Source of the DNA: Prevotella sp.
GTDB lineage: Bacteria > Bacteroidota > Bacteroidia > Bacteroidales > Bacteroidaceae
Direction of reading: 5' to 3'
DNA length: 64,000 nt
Assembly (NCBI GenBank): GCA_024688365.1
Contig: JAILEG010000045.1
Span: 1-64,000, forward strand
Numbering within the stretch: position 1 is the stretch's first letter; each line of letters begins with the position of its first letter. The notes under the pieces are model-generated. The model was not told the DNA's origin. It saw only the letters and a program-made list of their open reading frames with translations, and did not search any database. The translations under genes were made by a program, and so were the position numbers. This document shows positions 57,208 to 64,000 of this stretch, piece by piece.

Positions 57208-57235
57208 ATATTCCTTAGTTCTCCTAAAAATTCTA

Positions 57236-58597
57236 TCACAGCTTTGGCATGTCAGGCATTCCAGGCATGTTCTTCATACCTTTCATACGACTCATCATGC
57301 CAGCCATCTTTGAGCCAGTCACCATCTTCATCATCTTACGGGTCTGGTCAAACTGCTTTATCAGGCGGTTCACCTCCTGGATATTCGTACCCGATCCCTT
57401 GGCAATACGCTGCCGGCGTGAGTTGTTCAGCACCTCGGGATTGGTACGTTCCTTCGGAGTCATACTCTGAATGATCGCCTCAATACCCTTGAAGGCATTG
57501 TCATCAATATCAACATCACGGATAGCCTTGCCTACACCAGGTATCATCGAGGCAAGATCCTTCAGATTGCCCATCTTCTTGATTTGCTGAATCTGGTTGT
57601 AGAAGTCGTTGAAGTCAAACTGGTTCTTCTGAATCTTCTTCTGAAGACGCTTGGCCTCTTCCTCGTCAAACTGCTCCTGTGCGCGCTCAACGAGTGAGAC
57701 TACATCGCCCATGCCCAAGATTCGGTCAGCCATACGGCCAGGATGGAACACGTCAATCGCCTCCATTTTCTCACCCGTACCGATGAACTTGATAGGCTTT
57801 GTGACAACCGTACGGATTGACAATGCCGCACCGCCACGGGTGTCACCATCCAACTTGGTGAGGACAACACCATTGAAATCGAGCCGGTCATTGAACTCTT
57901 TGGCCGTATTGACAGCATCCTGACCCGTCATGGAGTCAACCACAAACAGTGTCTCATCAGGGTGTACGTGGTTTTTCAGGCTCTCAATCTCGTTCATCAT
58001 CTCCTCATCAACCGCCAGACGGCCGGCAGTATCAATGATGACGACATCGTTGCCCTTAGCCTTAGCCTCTGCAAGGGCATGGTCAGCAATCTCGTTCACA
58101 GTCTTGTTGCCAGGCTCACTGTAGACTGGCACACCAACCTGCTCGCCCACAACCTTCAGCTGGTCAATGGCAGCCGGACGGTAAACGTCACAAGCCACCA
58201 GCAAAGGATTCTTATGTTCCTTTGTCTTCAGCATGTTTGCCAACTTACCGGAGAAAGTAGTCTTACCCGAGCCTTGCAGACCACTCATCAGGATAATGGA
58301 AGGACGACCCGACAGGTTCAGCCCAACCGACTCTCCACCCATCAGCTCAGCCAGCTCATCATGTACAATCTTCACCATGAGCTGTCCTGGCTTGACTGCG
58401 GTCAGCACGTTCATACCCAAAGCCTTCTGCTTTACAGTGTCAGTAAACGACTTGGCTACTTTATAGTTGACATCGGCATCAAGCAGCGCCCTGCGTACGT
58501 CCTTCAGCGTCTCGGCTACGTTTATCTCCGTTATCTTTCCTTCTCCCTTGAGTATCTTAAAGGAGCGTTCAAGACGATCACTTAAATTTTCAAACAT
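57236..58597 (-). CDS. ffh: signal recognition particle protein Ffh
   Basis: A 453-residue GTPase. The N domain is at about 1-95. The G domain has GLQGSGKTT (106-114), [13 protein letters not shown] and [13 protein letters not shown]. The M domain ends methionine/glycine-rich ([20 protein letters not shown]). It targets nascent inner-membrane and secreted proteins with 4.5S RNA. TAACTTTG at 58635-58642 on this strand is the likely -7 element. folD and perhaps the kor genes may be transcribed with it, since no strong terminator is seen between them. Confidence 0.97.
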   Translation of the reverse strand: MFENLSDRLERSFKILKGEGKITEINVAETLKDVRRALLDADVNYKVAKSFTDTVKQKALGMNVLTAVKPGQLMVKIVHDELAELMGGESVGLNLSGRPSIILMSGLQGSGKTTFSGKLANMLKTKEHKNPLLVACDVYRPAAIDQLKVVGEQVGVPVYSEPGNKTVNEIADHALAEAKAKGNDVVIIDTAGRLAVDEEMMNEIESLKNHVHPDETLFVVDSMTGQDAVNTAKEFNDRLDFNGVVLTKLDGDTRGGAALSIRTVVTKPIKFIGTGEKMEAIDVFHPGRMADRILGMGDVVSLVERAQEQFDEEEAKRLQKKIQKNQFDFNDFYNQIQQIKKMGNLKDLASMIPGVGKAIRDVDIDDNAFKGIEAIIQSMTPKERTNPEVLNNSRRQRIAKGSGTNIQEVNRLIKQFDQTRKMMKMVTGSKMAGMMSRMKGMKNMPGMPDMPKL

Positions 58598-58868
58598 TGC
58601 TTTTAAAGTATACTTATTATTTTGAAACTATACGCAAAGTTAGTAAAAAGGTAATCAAAACAAGTCGACCTTACTACCTATTTAATGTATTTTAAAAAAC
58701 ACGGCCGACAATCATGCTCACATAAATACCCTTTGTGCAAAAAATCACTAAATACTTTGCACATTCAGAAATAATATATAATTTCGCAGCGATTTACCAA
58801 CCGCAGGGCATGAGCAAGGAATGGGCCACGGACCTTCCCCATGTGCATCCGGCTAAAAGAACAAGACA

Positions 58869-59840
58869 ATGGAATATTACATCAGCATTGATAATGAGAA
58901 AAGAGGTCCCTACAGTATCAGCGAACTGGAGGGACGAGGCATTGATGCCACATCACTGGTCATGCCAGCCAATGGCAGCCAATGGACTCCGGCATGGCAG
59001 ATTGAAGAGCTGCGCCCTGTCCTGATGAAGAAGGATGCCGCCACCGGGCAGCCTGGCACAGCCACTGAAGCAGCAACAGGCGCAAAAGCCAAGTCCGAAG
59101 AGGAAACAGACAACCAGCAGGGAGAGGCTCCGGACGAAGAAGCCCCCGTGCAAGGCAACCCTATTGAGGAGGAAGCCCCATACGTAGAGGCACAACCACT
59201 GCACCAACAGTCCTGCCAACCACCCTACCCTCCTCAGCAGCCTCCCCGCAAAAAGAGCCACACGGGCTGTCTGTTAGGGATTTTGACAGCACTCGTTGCC
59301 CTCATCGCTGTCCTGATTCTCACCTGTCCAAAGACCGAACAACATAAGGAGGCCTTGGCAAATGTCATCACATCAACTGTCACTGATGCGGCGAACGATA
59401 CTGACTCAACCTTCGAGGATGACCTCATGGCGCAGGCTTTCCGCACTATCAGCAACGCATTTACAAGCAAGGTGATGCAGGCTGCGGTCGACAATCTCGT
59501 GACTGTTGACAACCACATTATCTTCTCGGTCGGGAAAGTACACTATGATGGCAAGGACCACACCGTCTCTGTGGGACTCTTAGGGCATATCTTCACGGTT
59601 GACAAGGAAGATGTAAAGAAAGCTGCTGACAAATACTACAAGAATGCAGAGGTGAAAGTAGAGAATCAACTCAGGCAAAAGGCACAGCAGATGTTTCAAG
59701 AGAATGTCGTTGACCCTGTGGCTGATGCTATCAAAGGGACTGTTGGCTCAGCCCTGGGCGGGCTGTTGGATGGCATGGGATTGGGTTCCGACAATGAAGG
59801 CTCCGGCGAGGAGGATGAACTGCCCGCCGACTCTATCTAA
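58869..59840 (+). CDS. GYF_2-domain membrane protein
   Basis: A 323-residue protein. The N-terminal GYF_2 (DUF4339) domain is MEYYISIDNEKRGPYSISELE...TPAWQIEEL (1-50), then comes an acidic/Pro-rich linker to about 128, a basic flank (PPRKKSH), one membrane segment (GCLLGILTALVALIAVLIL, about 133-152), and an extracytoplasmic helical domain with a Gly-rich end. GYF_2 is thought to bind proline-rich partners in the cytoplasm. The function is unknown. The 3' end overlaps the convergent nuclease gene by 8 bases. Confidence 0.82.
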   Translation: MEYYISIDNEKRGPYSISELEGRGIDATSLVMPANGSQWTPAWQIEELRPVLMKKDAATGQPGTATEAATGAKAKSEEETDNQQGEAPDEEAPVQGNPIEEEAPYVEAQPLHQQSCQPPYPPQQPPRKKSHTGCLLGILTALVALIAVLILTCPKTEQHKEALANVITSTVTDAANDTDSTFEDDLMAQAFRTISNAFTSKVMQAAVDNLVTVDNHIIFSVGKVHYDGKDHTVSVGLLGHIFTVDKEDVKKAADKYYKNAEVKVENQLRQKAQQMFQENVVDPVADAIKGTVGSALGGLLDGMGLGSDNEGSGEEDELPADSI

Positions 59841-60810
59841 GCTCCAGCGGCAGCACCAGCGGCAAATGATCGCTGAATCCCCTGTTATAACGCATACCAT
59901 TATAATTACGGCGAGGCTTCACCCCGCCGTATTTTTTGTCTTCTTCCAGCAGGAACGGCATGTCATTGATACGGCATCGGCCCACTGAGGGCTGCAAGCT
60001 GACGCTGACCAGAACCTGGTCAAGACTGCCCCACTCTCCACGGTAGCGGTAAGTGCCTTTAGCCCCATTGCTTCCCTTAGCCTGTGCCGACACATTGACA
60101 AGCCCATGCCCATAAGCCACCTGCAGTGATGGACTGTCAGCATAGTCATTGAAATCGCCCATCACCAGCACCCGAGCATCGGCCTGCCGGCAGCGCAGGG
60201 AGTCGACCGCACCGCACAACCGTTCCATCACACATTTTCTGAAGGGCCGGGAATAAAGCTCTCCTCCTGAACGGCTCGGCGCATGGACGAGAAAAACATG
60301 AAGCGTATCGCCGTTTATCACCTCGCCCTCCACATGCAGGATGTCACGTGTGGGGCGCATGCCCTTCAAGGGCACCACCCTTATCGTGTCGGCTTTAATC
60401 AGCCGAAAGGAGAAAGGAGAGTAAAGCAAGGCCACATCAATGCCACGCTCATCAGGAGAGGCGGTCATCACATACTCATACCGTGCCTTGCGAAGCAGCG
60501 AACGCTTGGTAAGATCACGCAGGACGCTGTCGTTCTCCACCTCGCACAGCCCCACGAGGTCGGGCATCTGCCAGCCTGTACTGTCCTCGCCACATGAGAT
60601 AATCTCCTGCCCTATCCTGTTCAGCTTGTCCCAATACTTTCCCCTTGTCCAGTGCCGGGGCGATTCTGGCATGAACTCCAGATCATTCTTCAGTGTGTCA
60701 TGTTGCGTGTCAAATAGGTTCTCTGCATTCAGCTCTACGACAGTGAGACGTGACTGAGCGGCGGAGAGCAAGGGACAGAGGAGAAGGAGAAAAACCAAAA
60801 TGGTGCGCAT
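59833..60810 (-). CDS. exported endonuclease/exonuclease/phosphatase-family protein
   Basis: A 325-residue EEP-fold protein with signal peptide MRTILVFLLLLCPLLSAAQ. Catalytic motifs: ELNAENLF (metal Asn/Glu), LVGLCEVEND (Glu), HAPSRSGGE, LVMGDFNDYADS (Asp, Asn), and C-terminal FSDHLPLVLPLE (Asp, His). It could be a secreted nuclease or phosphodiesterase; it belongs to the metal-dependent DNase-I-like family. It is followed by nothing on its strand and overlaps the convergent GYF gene. Confidence 0.88.
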   Translation of the reverse strand: MRTILVFLLLLCPLLSAAQSRLTVVELNAENLFDTQHDTLKNDLEFMPESPRHWTRGKYWDKLNRIGQEIISCGEDSTGWQMPDLVGLCEVENDSVLRDLTKRSLLRKARYEYVMTASPDERGIDVALLYSPFSFRLIKADTIRVVPLKGMRPTRDILHVEGEVINGDTLHVFLVHAPSRSGGELYSRPFRKCVMERLCGAVDSLRCRQADARVLVMGDFNDYADSPSLQVAYGHGLVNVSAQAKGSNGAKGTYRYRGEWGSLDQVLVSVSLQPSVGRCRINDMPFLLEEDKKYGGVKPRRNYNGMRYNRGFSDHLPLVLPLELR

Positions 60811-60914
60811 AACCGAAATTAAAGAAGAAGTTATTTACTTAATCAGACATCAACTGCCTGCCGGTACTATCCACCCATTAAGCAACTGCAACAGCCAGTA
60901 TGGCAAGCCACGCA

Positions 60915-60976
60915 ATACTTCACGTGAAATACTCGACTACTGCACGTGAAGTAGTCGGATACTTTAGCTGAAGTAC
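60915..60976. repeat. triple-palindrome intergenic repeat, copy 5
   Basis: Units TACTTCACGTGAAATA, TACTGCACGTGAAGTA and TACTTTAGCTGAAGTA, centre to centre about 22-23 bases. It lies in the 338-base gap 60811-61148 between two minus-strand genes; nothing else is recognisable there. Confidence 0.87.
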
Positions 60977-61148
60977 GGGAGAGGTCCAGCACCGAGTACG
61001 CTCACGCTGGACACGGACAGCACAGGCAAGGCGCAGGAGTAAGGTGACTGGCCCATACCGACAGTCGACTTTCGCCACAGGAAGTGTCTCCCAGTCTCTC
61101 CCCAGGAAACACGGAACGTCTCTCAGACCGCCTTAGGAGGTCAGTCTG

Positions 61149-61946
61149 CTAAATCCGCTGAATTTCAATATCCCGAGCCACATGCCTGCGTATCTTGGTG
61201 AGATATTCCTTCATGCCTGCGGCGTCCTTGTCGTCAATGATCCGGAGCAGCTCCTTCAGCTCCGTGCGGATCTGCGACACCTGGTCGTGCGTGTACGGAT
61301 TGAAGAGAATTTCCTGAAGCAGGTAGTCGTCCTCGTTCAGCACTCCCTTGGCAATACGCATGTGCCGTTTGAAAGTGGTTCCGGGAGCATCCTGATGCTT
61401 CATGACAGCCGCAAAGACAAACGTGGAGACAAAAGGGATGCTCAACGAGTAGGCCACCGTCCTGTCATGTTCCTCAAAGCTGTACTCATAGATGTTCAGA
61501 CCTAACTTCTGATAGAGATCCTTGAAGAAGATACGCCCCATGTAGTCGCCCTCAGTGATGATGATGGCATTCTCCTCGCTGAGCTGGTTGAGGTTGGCGA
61601 ACGTAGGGCCGAACATCGGATGGGTTGACACATACGGATGCCCACATGCGTCATACCACGCTTTCAGACCAGTCTTTACCGAACTGATGTCAGAGATGAT
61701 GCAGTCCTTCGGCAAGGCCGGCAGCACCTCCTCAAAGGCAGGAATCGTATATTTCACCGTTACGGCATTGATAACCAGCTCGGGACGGAATGCCTTGATC
61801 TCGTCCAGGGTGGTGAACCGCTGACAGTTGTAGGTGAACCGAAGCCGGCGTGCATCCTTCTCGTATGCAGCCACCTCGTGTTCAAAGCTAAGCAGGTCGA
61901 TGAAGAAACTCCCCATCTTGCCTGCGCCCATGATCAGTATTTTCAT
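61149..61946 (-). CDS. tyrA: prephenate dehydrogenase
   Basis: A 265-residue NAD-dependent enzyme that converts prephenate to 4-hydroxyphenylpyruvate for tyrosine. The Rossmann loop is LIMGAGKMGSFFIDLL, followed by VINAVTVKYTIPAFEEVL, SDISSVKTGLKAWY and THPMFGPTFANL (active His). The helical dimer domain contains EEHDRTVAYSLSIPFVSTF. No ACT domain is present. The ATG is immediately preceded by a heptamer array. It ends the aromatic gene group. Confidence 0.92.
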   Translation of the reverse strand: MKILIMGAGKMGSFFIDLLSFEHEVAAYEKDARRLRFTYNCQRFTTLDEIKAFRPELVINAVTVKYTIPAFEEVLPALPKDCIISDISSVKTGLKAWYDACGHPYVSTHPMFGPTFANLNQLSEENAIIITEGDYMGRIFFKDLYQKLGLNIYEYSFEEHDRTVAYSLSIPFVSTFVFAAVMKHQDAPGTTFKRHMRIAKGVLNEDDYLLQEILFNPYTHDQVSQIRTELKELLRIIDDKDAAGMKEYLTKIRRHVARDIEIQRI

Positions 61947-62085
61947 AGGTGTTGAATGTTGAGTGTTGGGTGTTGGGTGATAATGAATAGTGGGGAGATG
62001 GATGATGGGGAAATGTTGAATAATGACGAATAGTGAGAGTCACACCATCAACACCCAACATTCAACACCCAACACCCAGCACCCT
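61947..62085. repeat. inverted pair of heptamer arrays between tyrA and the DAHP synthase gene
   Basis: Left array 61947-61985 (GGTGTTGAATGTTGAGTGTT then GGGTGTTGGGTG, i.e. AACACCC-type on minus) and right array 62043-62085 (CACCATCAACACCCAACATT then CAACACCCAACACCC on plus) are inverted with respect to each other around a ~57-base spacer. The left array touches the tyrA ATG. Confidence 0.85.
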
Positions 62086-62091
62086 CTCATC

Positions 62092-63156
62092 TTACTGATT
62101 GACTATCGACAGCTGCTGGCGCACGCTCTCCTCGTGTATCAACTCGAACACCTGGGCGGCAAACTCTGGATCCATACCGCAGAGGCTTGCCTGCGCACCA
62201 CGCTTCTCCAGGATCTCATTATAACGGGCAGCCTGCAGGACGGTCATGTTATGCTCCTTCTTGAACGTGCCTATCTCACGGCAGACACGGAACCGCTTGG
62301 CAAGAAGATCCATCAGTGTGTTGTCAAGCTCATCAATCTGCGAACGGAGACGGCGGATGCCTTCGGTCGTTGAGTGTTCATCACGCACGACAAGCAACGA
62401 GAGGATATAGTCAAGGATATCGGGTGTCACCTGCTGCTTGGCATCGCTCCATGCCTCATCAGGATTACAGTGGCTCTCGACGATCAGTCCGTCAAATCCC
62501 AGATCCATAGCCTGCTGGCACAACGGGGCAATCAGGTCGCGCCGTCCGCCAATGTGGCTCGGGTCACAGATGATAGGCAGGTCAGGAACACGGCGGTGCA
62601 GCTCGATGGGAATCTGCCACATGGGGAGATTACGGTAAATCTTCTTGTCATAGCTGGAGAAACCACGGTGGATGGCACCCAGCCGCTTGATGCCTGCCTG
62701 GTTGATGCGCTGCAGGGCACCAATCCACAGCTCCAGGTCAGGGTTGACCGGGTTTTTCACCAGCACCGGCACATCGAGTCCCTTCATGGCATCAGCCAAT
62801 GACTGCATGGCAAACGGATTGGCCGAGGTGCGCGCACCCACCCAAAGCACGTCCATGTCATATTTCATCGCCAGTTCCACATGCTCCGGTGTGGCCACCT
62901 CAGTGGCGACGAGCATGCCTGTCTCTTCCTTCACCTGCTTCATCCAGGGCAGCGCCTTCTCGCCGTTACCCTCAAAGCCTCCAGGCTTGGTGCGTGGCTT
63001 CCACACACCGGCACGGAACATGTGGCAGCCCTTGGCAGCCAGCTCACGTGCCGTACTCATCACCTGCTCCTCCGTCTCGGCAGAGCAAGGGCCTGCAATG
63101 ACGATGGGGCGTTCGTTGTCACTCGGAAGATTCAGGGGTTGTAAGTCTAATTCCAT
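62092..63156 (-). CDS. aroF: bifunctional DAHP synthase / chorismate mutase
   Basis: A 354-residue fusion. Residues 1-255 are a type I-beta DAHP synthase (VIAGPCSAETEEQV, FRAGVWKPRTKPGGFEG, WVGARTSANPFAMQ, IHRGFSSYDKKIYRN, ICDPSHIGGRR, GLIVESHCNPDEA). Residues ~265-354 are an AroQ-type chorismate mutase (RRLRSQIDELDNTLMDLLAKRFRVCREIG). It thus catalyses the first shikimate step and the branch step to prephenate, with the mutase likely also acting as regulatory domain. The start at 63156 was chosen at MELDLQPL. It lies between an aminotransferase and tyrA. Confidence 0.93.
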   Translation of the reverse strand: MELDLQPLNLPSDNERPIVIAGPCSAETEEQVMSTARELAAKGCHMFRAGVWKPRTKPGGFEGNGEKALPWMKQVKEETGMLVATEVATPEHVELAMKYDMDVLWVGARTSANPFAMQSLADAMKGLDVPVLVKNPVNPDLELWIGALQRINQAGIKRLGAIHRGFSSYDKKIYRNLPMWQIPIELHRRVPDLPIICDPSHIGGRRDLIAPLCQQAMDLGFDGLIVESHCNPDEAWSDAKQQVTPDILDYILSLLVVRDEHSTTEGIRRLRSQIDELDNTLMDLLAKRFRVCREIGTFKKEHNMTVLQAARYNEILEKRGAQASLCGMDPEFAAQVFELIHEESVRQQLSIVNQ

Positions 63157-63199
63157 AATCTTATATTTTTTTTGTTTCACTTTCCTTTTGATACTCCGT

Positions 63200-64000
63200 T
63201 TACCACGCAAGGGCAGCAATGCGCTTGTATGCCTCCACCATCTTCTCATCCTTGGCACAAAGAGAAATGCGGATGTAGCGGCAGCCCTTACTGCCGAAGA
63301 TGAATCCTGGCGTGATGAAGACGCGTGCCTCATGCAGCACCCGCTCGGTCAGTTCCTCCACATCGGCATATTTCCCGGGAATCTTTCCCCAGAGGAACAT
63401 GCCTACCTGGGCAGGGTCAAACGTACAGCCCAAGAGCCCCATGATGCCCTCAGCTATCTTGCGCCGGCGGCGGTAAACCTCTATATTGTACTGCCGATGC
63501 CATTCCTCGGTATTGGTGTTGAGAGCCGCAGCCGCAGCCAGCTGTATGCCACGGAACGTTCCAGAGTCTATGTTGCTCTTGATTTTCAATATCCATGAGA
63601 TGAACGTTGGGTTGCTGACGCACATACCCACACGCCAACCAGGCATGTTATAGGCCTTCGACAGGGAGTTGAACTCTATGCAGCAATCCTTTGCACCCGG
63701 AATCTGCATCAGACTGAGCTTATCGCCCTCATTGAGGATGAACGAGTAAGGATTGTCGTTCACCACAACGATATTATGACGCTGCGCAAAACTGACCAGA
63801 CGCTCATAAGTCTCACGACGGGCATTGCCCCCCGTGGGCATATTGGGATAGTTCGTCCACATCAGCCTGACACGGCTCAGGTCCGTTTTCTCCAATTCGT
63901 CAAAGTCAGGCTGCCATCCGTTGTCCTCTCTGAGACTGTAGTTCACAACCTCAGCACCAAGAATCCTCGACAGGGAGGTGTAGGTCGGGTAGCCAGGATC
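63200..64000 (-). CDS. PLP-dependent aminotransferase (N-terminus beyond window)
   Basis: 267 residues of a class I/II aminotransferase are visible, with the 5' part off the right edge: DPGYPTYTSLSRILGAE at the edge, then NYPNMPTGG, VVNDNPYSFI (cofactor Asp/Tyr), the Schiff-base lysine in NSLSKAYNMPGWRVG, and the Arg motif GCRYIRISLC. Next to DAHP synthase/chorismate mutase and tyrA it most likely transaminates phenylpyruvate, hydroxyphenylpyruvate or prephenate; substrate choice is inferred from context only. Confidence 0.9.
   Translation of the reverse strand, partial: DPGYPTYTSLSRILGAEVVNYSLREDNGWQPDFDELEKTDLSRVRLMWTNYPNMPTGGNARRETYERLVSFAQRHNIVVVNDNPYSFILNEGDKLSLMQIPGAKDCCIEFNSLSKAYNMPGWRVGMCVSNPTFISWILKIKSNIDSGTFRGIQLAAAAALNTNTEEWHRQYNIEVYRRRRKIAEGIMGLLGCTFDPAQVGMFLWGKIPGKYADVEELTERVLHEARVFITPGFIFGSKGCRYIRISLCAKDEKMVEAYKRIAALAW

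Overview
The window is a chromosomal stretch of a Bacteroidales bacterium, most likely a Prevotella-like member of Prevotellaceae. The reasons are promoters of the TAnnTTTG (-7) / TTTG (-33) type before many genes, little sign of Shine-Dalgarno sites, Bacteroidales-typical families (DUF4348, DUF5020, DUF4465, SPOR lipoproteins, an OmpA-type major porin), a lipoprotein with a Bacteroidetes-type surface-export signal, and an anaerobe's 2-oxoacid:ferredoxin oxidoreductase. I see no rRNA, tRNA, IS element, prophage or CRISPR array.

Layout. 1-6 kb is housekeeping: a SPOR lipoprotein, a YtxH/holin-like envelope operon, a candidate small RNA, an MBL-fold hydrolase, murB, a DUF4348 lipoprotein and pheS. 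6.3-20.9 kb is an accessory region, AT-richer in places and with several broken genes: an ATPase remnant, a two-gene DUF262 set (one protein with an HNH-like motif), a decayed WYL regulator next to an intact DEDDh exonuclease, tag, a UvrD-type helicase with an inserted DEDDh exonuclease, a DUF3791-DUF3990-DUF3791 toxin-antitoxin-like operon, a HAD phosphatase, HigA with a frameshifted HigB, and a GNAT acetyltransferase.

21-26.3 kb is a vitamin B12 uptake operon: canonical promoter, cobalamin riboswitch, BtuB-like receptor, BtuG-like surface lipoprotein with an extra C-terminal domain, and a DUF4465 protein. 26.4-44.7 kb carries nhaD, a Nudix hydrolase, a B3/4 protein, ligA, an AraC regulator divergent from an aldo/keto reductase-flavodoxin-NTF2 cluster, DUF5020, trmD, DUF805, a patatin, pepP, a C1 peptidase, recJ and recQ. 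44.8-51.3 kb is the branched-chain amino acid operon ilvD-ilvB-ilvN-thioesterase-ilvC. Then come ompA, a kor-type operon headed by a 59-residue TPR gene, folD, ffh, a GYF-domain membrane protein, a nuclease/phosphatase, and at the right edge the aromatic amino acid genes (aminotransferase, DAHP synthase/chorismate mutase, prephenate dehydrogenase).

Over these genes lie three families of intergenic repeat. Five loci carry a 62-68 bp element of three palindromes (TACTTCACGTGAAGTA type) spaced about 22 bp apart. Five arrays at four loci carry a heptamer (AACACCC/AACATTC); it abuts the start codons of ligA and tyrA and is also inserted in frame inside ligA and the helicase. Two loci carry a degenerate octamer (consensus near GACAAGTA). 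These, the small RNA and the paired DUF262 proteins are the best candidates for something not yet described.
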